From: Fen-999 sp035505955
GTDB lineage: Bacteria; Pseudomonadota; Gammaproteobacteria; Burkholderiales; Rhodocyclaceae
Length of the DNA: 37,408 bases
NCBI GenBank assembly: GCA_035505955.1
Contig: DATJQH010000171.1
Location: 1 to 37,408, forward strand
Direction of reading: 5' to 3'
Made by a program: the position numbers and the translations under genes
The notes under the pieces: model-generated
Seen by the model: only the letters and a program-made list of their open reading frames with translations
The model's database searches: none
Told to the model about the DNA's origin: nothing
Shown: positions 31,467-37,408 of the stretch, one piece after another
How positions within the stretch are numbered: position 1 is the stretch's first letter
How the letters are laid out: each line of letters opens with the position of its first letter

Positions 31467-32276
31467 ATGAGCGAAACCCCGTACAAGGTGCGCGCCATCT
31501 TCCTATCCGACATCCATCTCGGCACCCGCGGCTGTCAGGCCGAGCGACTGCTGGAATTCCTCAAGAGCCACGAAGCCGAATATCTCTACCTGCTCGGCGA
31601 CATCGTGGACTTCTGGGCGATGCGGCGCGGCATCTACTGGTCGCCGGCCCAGAACACAGTGATCCAGAAGATCCTCCGCCGTGCGCGCCATGGCGAGAAG
31701 GTGGTCCTGGTGCCCGGGAATCACGACGAGGCCCTGCGCGAACACGACGGCATGCAGTTCGGCGGCATCAGTGTCGCGAATCAATATGTGCATACGGGGG
31801 CGGACGGCCGGCGCTATCTGCTGATCCACGGCGACGAGTTCGACCAGGTGACGCGTCACCATCGCTGGGTCGCCCTGCTCGGCGACATCGCCTACAACAC
31901 GCTGGTGCGCATCAACGGCTGGCTCTCGTGGTTGCGCCGGCGTCTCAGGATTCCCGGCTACTGGTCCCTGGCCGGATACGCCAAGCGCAAGGTGAAAACG
32001 GCGGTCAGCTTCATCTTCGACTTCGAGGACTCGGTGATCCGTGCCGTGCGCGAGCGCGGGCTCGACGGCGTCATCTGCGGCCACATCCACAGTGCCTCGC
32101 TGCGCGAGGCCGGCGCCGTCACCTACGTCAACTGCGGCGACTGGGTCGACAGCTGTTCGGCCGCCATCGAACACTTCGACGGTCGCATCGAACTGGTGCA
32201 CCTCGCGTCACCAGCGCTTCACCTCACCGAAATACCAATGCAAACCGCGAAGCCAAGAATGGCCGCGGTTTCCTAG
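31467..32276 (+). CDS. plcP: PlcP-like metallophosphoesterase (candidate phospholipase C)
   Basis: A 269-residue calcineurin-type phosphoesterase. Metal-binding motifs are complete: Asp15-x-His17 (LSDIHLGTRGCQAE), Asp45 and Asp48 (LLGDIVDFW), GNHDE (85-89), His121 (LIHGDEFD) and GHIH (205-208). The LGTRGCQAERLLEFL stretch matches the COG2908 branch containing Sinorhizobium PlcP, a phospholipase C that removes head groups from phosphatidylcholine and relatives under phosphate limitation. Such genes are often annotated as UDP-2,3-diacylglucosamine pyrophosphatase (LpxH). The Pho-like upstream repeats and the OlsB-like gene 18 bases downstream favour PlcP. No ribosome binding site is visible. 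Confidence 0.75.
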   Translation: MSETPYKVRAIFLSDIHLGTRGCQAERLLEFLKSHEAEYLYLLGDIVDFWAMRRGIYWSPAQNTVIQKILRRARHGEKVVLVPGNHDEALREHDGMQFGGISVANQYVHTGADGRRYLLIHGDEFDQVTRHHRWVALLGDIAYNTLVRINGWLSWLRRRLRIPGYWSLAGYAKRKVKTAVSFIFDFEDSVIRAVRERGLDGVICGHIHSASLREAGAVTYVNCGDWVDSCSAAIEHFDGRIELVHLASPALHLTEIPMQTAKPRMAAVS

Positions 32277-32294
32277 ACGACAAAGGAGAAAGGC

Positions 32295-33050
32295 ATGCTG
32301 CATGCCCAGGAATGGCTGTACCAACAGAGCCGGCATCAACACTATTCGGTGGGCTTCGCGCGCACCGACGGCGAGATCGAAGAAGCGCAACGCCTGCGCT
32401 TCAAAGTCTTCGCCGAGGAAATGGGAGCCAGGATTCCCGCACGCGCCCCGGGCATCGACGCCGACATCTACGATCCCCATTGCCAGCACCTGATCGTGCG
32501 CGATGAACAATCCGGCAAAGTCGTCGGCACCTACCGGATCCTCACGCCGGACGCGGCGCGCAAGGTCGGCAGCTATTACTCCGACAACGAATTCGACCTC
32601 ACGCGCCTGGATCACATGCGTCCCGGCATGGTCGAGATCGGCCGATCCTGCATCCATCAAGACTATCGCACGGGCGCCGTGATCGCCCTGTTGTGGGGCA
32701 AACTCGCCGAGTTCATGATCCGCGGCGGCTATCGCTACCTGATCGGCTGCGCCTCCGTGGGCATGGCAGACGGCGGCCACAATGCCGCCAACCTTTTCGT
32801 CCAGCAGCTCGACGACCATCTCGCACCGCTCGAATACCGGGTATTCCCGCGTCATGCGCTGCCGTTCGAGCGTCTCGTCACCGGTCAAACGGCCGAGGTG
32901 CCGCCCCTGCTCAAGGGCTATCTGCGCGCCGGCGCCTGGATCTGCGGCGATCCGGCCTGGGATCCGGATTTCAACACGGCCGACCTGCCGCTCCTGTTGC
33001 CAATGGAACGCCTGAATCCCCGCTACGCGAAGCACTTCATGCGCGCATAG
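32295..33050 (+). CDS. olsB: OlsB-like N-acyltransferase (ornithine lipid synthesis)
   Basis: A 251-residue GNAT-fold acyltransferase of the OlsB/COG3176 type, which transfers a 3-hydroxyacyl chain from acyl carrier protein to ornithine, giving lyso-ornithine lipid. Family patterns are LRFKVFAEEMGA (34-45), HCQHLIVRD, EIGRSCIHQDYR (114-125), GCASV (151-155) and the C-terminal LKGYLRAGAWICGDPAWDPD with NPRYAKHF. AAGGAG lies six bases before the ATG. It follows the plcP-like gene by 18 bases and so probably shares its promoter. OlsA, the second acyltransferase, is not in the window. The related autoinducer synthases and exosortase-associated acyltransferases lack this C-terminal pattern as far as I recall. 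Confidence 0.75.
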   Translation: MLHAQEWLYQQSRHQHYSVGFARTDGEIEEAQRLRFKVFAEEMGARIPARAPGIDADIYDPHCQHLIVRDEQSGKVVGTYRILTPDAARKVGSYYSDNEFDLTRLDHMRPGMVEIGRSCIHQDYRTGAVIALLWGKLAEFMIRGGYRYLIGCASVGMADGGHNAANLFVQQLDDHLAPLEYRVFPRHALPFERLVTGQTAEVPPLLKGYLRAGAWICGDPAWDPDFNTADLPLLLPMERLNPRYAKHFMRA

Positions 33051-33078
33051 CGTGGCGTACCACGACGGCTGACAACGC

Positions 33079-33094
33079 GCCTGCGGAAGCAGGC
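33079..33094. terminator. Short hairpin between convergent olsB-like gene and glmM
   Basis: GCCTGC and GCAGGC pair around a GGAA tetraloop in the 101-base gap between two convergent genes. A second short inverted repeat, GCCGG/CCGGC, lies near 33127-33140. Neither has a good U run, so the terminator call is weak. Confidence 0.3.
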
Positions 33095-33151
33095 CTTACC
33101 CCGCTGCGCACCTAACTGGTTGGACGCCGGAAGGCCGGCACTTTCAGCGGA

Positions 33152-34507
33152 TCAAGCGCCCGCGGCCTCGCGCACGGCGGCGGCGATCGCCTCCGCCTGC
33201 GCCGTCACGACCGCGCCGTCGCTGCCTTCCACCATTACGCGCAGCACCGGCTCGGTGCCGGAGGGGCGCAACAGGACGCGCCCCGTGCCGTCCAGGGCCT
33301 GTTCGCCCGCCGCCGCCGCCGCCTTGATGCCGGGATCGCTCTTCCAGTCGAATCCGGCGGGCATGCGCACGTTGATGAGCTTCTGCGGATACATGGTGAG
33401 GTCGGCGCAGGCATCGGCCAAAGACTCGCCGCCGGCGCGCATGGCCGCCAGCACCTGCAGGGCCGCGATGATGCCGTCGCCGGTCGTGTGCTTGTCGAGG
33501 CAGATGATGTGGCCGGAGTTCTCGCCGCCCAGCGGCCAATTGCGTTCCTGCATCATTTCCAGCACGTAACGGTCGCCCACCTTGGCGCGCGCAAACGGCA
33601 CGCCGAGGCGTCCCAACGCGTGCTCGAAGCCCAGGTTGCTCATCAGCGTGCCGACCACACCCGGCACATTCTCGCGCTCGTGGCGTTGGCGTGCGATCAC
33701 GTACAACAGCTGGTCGCCGTCGTAGATGCGACCTTCGCTGTCGGCCATGATGACGCGGTCGCCATCGCCGTCGAGCGCAATGCCGATGTCGACGCGATGT
33801 TCCAGTACCGCGCGGCGTAACGAGTCGGGCGACGTGGCGCCGACGCCATCATTGATGTTGAAGCCGTTCGGCGCCGTGCCGACGGTGACCACATCGGCGC
33901 CAAGCTCGTGGAACACGTTGGGTGCCACCAGATAACCGGCGCCGTGCGCGCAGTCGATGGCGATCTTCAGCCCGCGCAAATCGAGTTCATTCGGGAACGT
34001 GCTCTTGCAGAATTCGATGTAGCGGCCGCGCGCATCGTCGATGCGTCGCGCACGTCCGAGGCCCGCGGAGTCGCGGCACTCGATTGGCTGCTCCAGCCTC
34101 GCTTCGATGGCCTCTTCCACTTCGTCGGGCAGCTTGGTGCCCTGCGCGGAGAAGAACTTGATGCCATTGTCGTCATACGGATTATGCGAGGCGGAGATCA
34201 CCACTCCGGCCTGCAGGCGCAGCGCCCGCGTGAGATACGCGATCGCCGGCGTCGGCAGGGGACCGGACAACATGACGTCGACGCCCGCCGCCGAGAAGCC
34301 GCATTCCAGCGCCGCCTCGAGCATGTAACCTGAAATGCGCGTGTCCTTGCCGATCATCACCGTCGGCCGTTCGCCGCCCGGCAGTTTGTCCTGACCGATC
34401 AGCACGGTGCCAGCGGCATAGCCCAGCTTCAGTGCAAAGTCCGGAACGATCGGCGCATCGCCAACCCGTCCCCGCACGCCATCGGTACCGAAATATTTAC
34501 GCGCCAC
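33152..34507 (-). CDS. glmM: Phosphoglucosamine mutase
   Basis: A 451-residue enzyme that converts glucosamine 6-phosphate to glucosamine 1-phosphate on the way to UDP-GlcNAc for peptidoglycan and lipopolysaccharide. The active phosphoserine is Ser107 in VISASHNPYDDNG, the Mg2+ loop is DGDGD (246-250), and the phosphate-binding loop near the C terminus is LRPSGTEPVLRVM. The N terminus KYFGTDGVRG is typical. It overlaps the end of folP by 11 bases, so the pair is coupled as in many Gram-negative bacteria. Confidence 0.97.
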   Translation of the reverse strand: MARKYFGTDGVRGRVGDAPIVPDFALKLGYAAGTVLIGQDKLPGGERPTVMIGKDTRISGYMLEAALECGFSAAGVDVMLSGPLPTPAIAYLTRALRLQAGVVISASHNPYDDNGIKFFSAQGTKLPDEVEEAIEARLEQPIECRDSAGLGRARRIDDARGRYIEFCKSTFPNELDLRGLKIAIDCAHGAGYLVAPNVFHELGADVVTVGTAPNGFNINDGVGATSPDSLRRAVLEHRVDIGIALDGDGDRVIMADSEGRIYDGDQLLYVIARQRHERENVPGVVGTLMSNLGFEHALGRLGVPFARAKVGDRYVLEMMQERNWPLGGENSGHIICLDKHTTGDGIIAALQVLAAMRAGGESLADACADLTMYPQKLINVRMPAGFDWKSDPGIKAAAAAGEQALDGTGRVLLRPSGTEPVLRVMVEGSDGAVVTAQAEAIAAAVREAAGA

Positions 34508-35339
34508 TATGTTCCCCTTTCACTGCTGCCAGGACCGCGAGCACATCGCGCGTCGCGGCCACGTCATGCACCCGCACCAGCGTCGCCCCCTTCTGCACCG
34601 CCAGCAACGCGGCGGCAACGCTGGCATGAACCCTTTCCTGCGCCGGCCGGCCGGTCAGCTGGCCGAACATCGACTTGCGCGACAGGCCGACCAATACCGG
34701 CAGTCCGGTGGCGACGAATCGATCCAGATGCCGCAGGAGGTCGAGATTATGCCCGAGAGTCTTGCCGAACCCGAATCCGGGGTCGATGACGATGCGATTG
34801 TTTGCAATTCCGGCGGCTGTGCAGACGGCGACACGCGCAGCCAGGAAGCTGCGTACCTCTTCCACGACATCGTCATAGTGCGGACTCGCCTGCATGGTGC
34901 GCGGCTCGCCCTGCATGTGCATCAGGCAAACGGCTGCCTTGGTCGCCGCGACCGCCTCGACTGCACCGGGCGCCTGCAGCGCCGAGATATCGTTGATGAG
35001 GTCGGCGCCGCCCGCGAGCGCCGCCCGCATCACTTCGGGCTTTACGGTATCGACCGACAGCGGCACGCCGCTGCCGCGCAGGCCTTCGAGGACCGGCAGC
35101 AGACGATCGAGTTCCTGCTGCACGGAGACCGGCTCCGCGCCTGGCCGCGATGATTCGGCCCCGAGATCGAGCAGATCGGCGCCCTCGTTCGCCATGCGCA
35201 GGCCCTGCTCGATCGCGCGTGCCGAGACGCCGTGCAGGCCGTCGCCGGAGAACGAATCGTCGGTCAGGTTGACGATGCCCATGATCCGCGGCGTGCCGAG
35301 ATCCAGTTGGAAACGTCCGCAATGCAGGGTTCGCGTCAT
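34497..35339 (-). CDS. folP: Dihydropteroate synthase
   Basis: A 280-residue TIM barrel that joins p-aminobenzoate to 6-hydroxymethyl-dihydropterin pyrophosphate in folate synthesis; the enzyme is the target of sulfonamides. Motifs are IMGIVNLTDDSFSGDG (19-34), DLGAESSRPGAEPV (58-71), VIDPGFGFGKT and VGLSRKSMFG, and the C-terminal VRVHDV. The usual TPDSF is TDDSF here. The ATG follows almost directly after the U run of the ftsH terminator, with no ribosome binding site visible. Confidence 0.96.
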   Translation of the reverse strand: MTRTLHCGRFQLDLGTPRIMGIVNLTDDSFSGDGLHGVSARAIEQGLRMANEGADLLDLGAESSRPGAEPVSVQQELDRLLPVLEGLRGSGVPLSVDTVKPEVMRAALAGGADLINDISALQAPGAVEAVAATKAAVCLMHMQGEPRTMQASPHYDDVVEEVRSFLAARVAVCTAAGIANNRIVIDPGFGFGKTLGHNLDLLRHLDRFVATGLPVLVGLSRKSMFGQLTGRPAQERVHASVAAALLAVQKGATLVRVHDVAATRDVLAVLAAVKGEHSGA

Positions 35340-35340
35340 G

Positions 35341-35371
35341 GAAAGAAAAAGGGCCGCGCATCGCGCGGCCC
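35341..35371 (-). terminator. Intrinsic terminator after ftsH
   Basis: On the minus strand a 9-bp perfect GC stem (GGGCCGCGC/GCGCGGCCC, loop GAT) is followed by TTTTTCTTTC. It is a textbook intrinsic terminator 17 bases after the ftsH stop. The T run ends one base before the folP start codon. Confidence 0.9.
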
Positions 35372-35388
35372 ATGGTGGTCAGGCTCGG

Positions 35389-37269
35389 TCAAGCCGGTGC
35401 AGCGGCATTGGGCTCCGCACCCGGAGTGTTGTCCGCCGAGGGTTTGCTGGGCGCGCTGGTTGGCTTCGGCGCGCGCGGCGGCTTGCCTTCCATGATGTCG
35501 TTGATCTGGTCGGCGTCAATGGTTTCCCATTCGAGCAGCGCCCGGGTCATGGCCTCGACCTTGTCGCGGTTCTCCTCGATCAGGCGGCGCGCCAGCGCAT
35601 ACTGCTCATCGATGATGCGCCGGATCTCGCCGTCGACCTTCTGCAGCGAGGCCTCCGACATGTTCTTGTGCGTGGTCACCGAGCGGCCGAGGAATATCTC
35701 GCCTTCCTCTTCCCCGTACACCATCGGGCCGAGCGCATCGGACATGCCCCACTGCGTCACCATGCGCCGCGCCAGGTCGGTCGCGCGCTGGAAGTCGTTG
35801 GAGGCACCGGTGGTCATCTGGTTCATGAACAGTTCTTCGGCGATGCGGCCGCCGAAGAGCACCGTGATCGTGTTGAGCAACCGCTCGCGGTCCTGGCTGT
35901 AGCGATCCTCGGTCGGAAGCTGCATGGTCACGCCGAGCGCGCGGCCACGCGGGATGATGGTGACCTTGTGCACGGGATCGGTCTTCGGCAGCAGTTTGGC
36001 AACGACAGCATGGCCGGACTCGTGGTAGGCCGTGTTCTTGCGCTCTTCCTCGGGCATGACCATGGACCGGCGCTCGGCGCCCATCATGATCTTGTCCTTG
36101 GCGCGCTCGAAATCGTCCATGTCGACGAGGCGCTTGTTGGCACGCGCGGCGAACAGCGCCGCCTCATTCACCAGGTTGGCGAGGTCCGCGCCGGAGAAGC
36201 CGGGACAGCCACGCGCCAGCACGGAGGCATCAACGTCGGTCGACAACGGCACCTTGCGCATATGGACCTTCAGGATCTGCTCACGGCCGCGAATGTCGGG
36301 CAAGGGGACCACGACTTGGCGGTCGAAGCGGCCCGGCCGGAGCAACGCCGGGTCGAGCACGTCCGGACGGTTGGTGGCAGCGATGACGATAACGCCGGCG
36401 GAGGCTTCGAAGCCGTCCATCTCAACCAGCAATTGGTTCAGCGTCTGCTCTCGCTCGTCGTTGCCGCCGCCCAAGCCGGCGCCACGCTGGCGGCCGACGG
36501 CGTCGATTTCGTCGATGAAGATGATGCACGGCGAGGCCTTCTTGGCCTGCTCGAACATGTCGCGCACACGCGCGGCACCGACGCCGACGAACATTTCGAC
36601 GAAGTCGGACCCTGAGATCGAGAAGAACGGCACCTTCGCTTCGCCCGCAATGGCACGCGCCAGCAGCGTCTTGCCGGTGCCCGGGCTGCCGACCATCAGC
36701 ACGCCGCGCGGAATGCGCCCGCCGAGCTTCTGGAACTTGGAAGGATCGCGCAGGAAGTCGACCAGTTCGGAAACCTCCTCCTTTGCTTCCTCGCAACCTG
36801 CAACGTCGGCGAAAGTCACGGTGTTGCTGTTCTCGTCGAGCATGCGCGCCTTGCTCTTGCCGAACGAGAACGCGCCACCGCGACCGCCGCCCTGCATCTG
36901 GCGCATGAAGAACACCCAGACGCCGATCAGGAGCAGCATCGGGAACCAGGAGACGAAGATGTTCATGAGGAAGGATTGTTCTTCCTCCGGCTTGGCGACG
37001 ATCTTGACGTTGTTCTTCAGGAGATCGCTCACCATCCACAGATCGGGCGGCGCGTAGGAGGTAATCTTCTTGCCGTCGACGGTGGTCGCCTCGAGCGTAC
37101 GGCCCTGGATCACGACCTTCGCAATGTGTCCCTCTTTCACTTCGTCGAGGAACTGCGAGTACTCCATCGTGGCCAGCGCCGCCTGGCGGGAGTTGAACTG
37201 GTTGAAGACGGTCATCAGCACGATGCCGATCACCATCCAGATGGCAAGGTTTTTGAATAGATTATTCAA
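35389..37269 (-). CDS. ftsH: ATP-dependent zinc metalloprotease FtsH
   Basis: A 626-residue inner-membrane AAA+ protease that degrades damaged membrane proteins and regulators such as LpxC and sigma-32 in E. coli. Two membrane helices (about 8-24 and 102-122) flank a periplasmic domain. Walker A is GSPGTGKT (194-201), Walker B is CIIFIDEIDA, the second region of homology is near RPDVLDPALLRPGRFDRQ, and the zinc motif HESGH is at 416-420. The C-terminal tail is proline/alanine-rich. The start is TTG at 37269 (MNNLFKNLAIWMVIG), the only start that keeps the first helix. It follows rlmE by 73 bases, as in E. coli. Confidence 0.96.
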   Translation of the reverse strand: MNNLFKNLAIWMVIGIVLMTVFNQFNSRQAALATMEYSQFLDEVKEGHIAKVVIQGRTLEATTVDGKKITSYAPPDLWMVSDLLKNNVKIVAKPEEEQSFLMNIFVSWFPMLLLIGVWVFFMRQMQGGGRGGAFSFGKSKARMLDENSNTVTFADVAGCEEAKEEVSELVDFLRDPSKFQKLGGRIPRGVLMVGSPGTGKTLLARAIAGEAKVPFFSISGSDFVEMFVGVGAARVRDMFEQAKKASPCIIFIDEIDAVGRQRGAGLGGGNDEREQTLNQLLVEMDGFEASAGVIVIAATNRPDVLDPALLRPGRFDRQVVVPLPDIRGREQILKVHMRKVPLSTDVDASVLARGCPGFSGADLANLVNEAALFAARANKRLVDMDDFERAKDKIMMGAERRSMVMPEEERKNTAYHESGHAVVAKLLPKTDPVHKVTIIPRGRALGVTMQLPTEDRYSQDRERLLNTITVLFGGRIAEELFMNQMTTGASNDFQRATDLARRMVTQWGMSDALGPMVYGEEEGEIFLGRSVTTHKNMSEASLQKVDGEIRRIIDEQYALARRLIEENRDKVEAMTRALLEWETIDADQINDIMEGKPPRAPKPTSAPSKPSADNTPGAEPNAAAPA

Positions 37270-37308
37270 GATGTTGTCTCACTCTCTCGCTCTGCTGAGG
37301 ACCGAATC

Positions 37309-37337
37309 ATTGTAGAGCCGATTGCATATGCCTGCAA
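37309..37337 (-). promoter_or_regulatory. Candidate promoter for ftsH
   Basis: On the minus strand TTGCAG (37332-37337) and TACAAT (37309-37314) lie 17 bases apart in the rlmE-ftsH gap. The -10 is strong and the -35 weak. I see no sigma-32-like CCCCAT box. Confidence 0.5.
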
Positions 37338-37342
37338 ACTGA

Positions 37343-37408
37343 CTACCCGCGCTTTCGCCTTGCCAGCAGGTAGGTCTCCGCACTGCGATCCCTGGATGCC
37401 GCCGGCTT
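37343..37408 (-). CDS. rlmE: 23S rRNA 2'-O-methyltransferase RlmE, C-terminal end only
   Basis: Only the last 21 codons are in the window, ending KPAASRDRSAETYLLARRKR plus Gly and a TAG stop. The pattern K-x-x-x-SR-x-RS-x-E-x-Y resembles the C terminus of RlmE/FtsJ, which methylates U2552 of 23S rRNA. The position just upstream of ftsH supports this call. The rest of the gene lies beyond the window edge. Confidence 0.8.
   Translation of the reverse strand, partial: KPAASRDRSAETYLLARRKRG

Noticed and set aside
31467..32276. UDP-2,3-diacylglucosamine pyrophosphatase (LpxH) as the product
   Set aside because: The fold is shared, but the LGTRGCQAE motif, the Pho-like repeats and the olsB-like neighbour fit PlcP better. 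Not excluded without knowing whether another lpxH exists.
32295..33050. Acyl-homoserine-lactone synthase or exosortase-associated acyltransferase
   Set aside because: Similar GNAT-type core, but the C-terminal DPAWDPDFNTAD and NPRYAKHF stretch fits OlsB-type proteins, and no luxR or exosortase gene is nearby.
23946..33050. Mobile element or prophage origin of the plus-strand block
   Set aside because: No integrase, transposase, inverted terminal repeats or target duplications seen; the only tRNA is at 18.7 kb, away from the block.

Overview
The window looks like chromosome from a high-G+C betaproteobacterium, possibly of the Rhodocyclales/Nitrosomonadales type; I cannot fix the genus from sequence alone. 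The evidence is the gene order rlmE-ftsH-folP-glmM, pstSCAB, tpiA-secG-tRNA-Leu(GAG)-nuoA..N, separate nuoC and nuoD, and a soluble NarXL-like two-component pair.

Layout. (1) 1-1826, plus strand: the end of a cobalamin cluster, with cobB/cbiA (5' truncated), a HesB/IscA-like protein with a cysteine-rich tail, and cobA. (2) 1860-20019, minus strand: a tpiA-secG-tRNA-Leu-nuoABCDEFGHIJKLMN block encoding all 14 complex I subunits, followed by a Nudix hydrolase, a cytoplasmic GAF histidine kinase and a NarL-type response regulator. (3) 20110-23821, minus strand: pstS-pstC-pstA-pstB, the high-affinity phosphate ABC transporter, without phoU. (4) 23946-33050, plus strand: two GT4 glycosyltransferases, diacylglycerol kinase, a PAP2 phosphatase, an M14 metallopeptidase-like protein, an alpha/beta hydrolase, an EAL-CBS-GGDEF protein, a PlcP-like metallophosphoesterase and an OlsB-like N-acyltransferase. 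(5) 33152-37408, minus strand: glmM, folP, ftsH and the end of rlmE.

The most interesting part is region 4. Four of its plus-strand genes (GT4-1, GT4-2, the EAL-CBS-GGDEF gene and the plcP-like gene), together with the divergent pstS, are preceded by tandem 7-bp repeats with an 11-bp period. This is the geometry of PhoB-binding Pho boxes (E. coli half-site CTGTCAT plus a 4-bp spacer). The gene content fits membrane-lipid remodelling under phosphate starvation. PlcP would turn phospholipid into diacylglycerol, the GT4 enzymes would glycosylate it, OlsB would start ornithine-lipid synthesis, and DgkA and PAP2 would interconvert diacylglycerol and phosphatidate. The EAL-CBS-GGDEF gene ties cyclic di-GMP to the same signal. 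The Pho-box reading rests on repeats seen in the sequence; the lipid functions are inferred from family resemblance and context.

No CRISPR array, insertion sequence, prophage gene or rRNA was seen, and no gap between genes exceeds about 300 bases.
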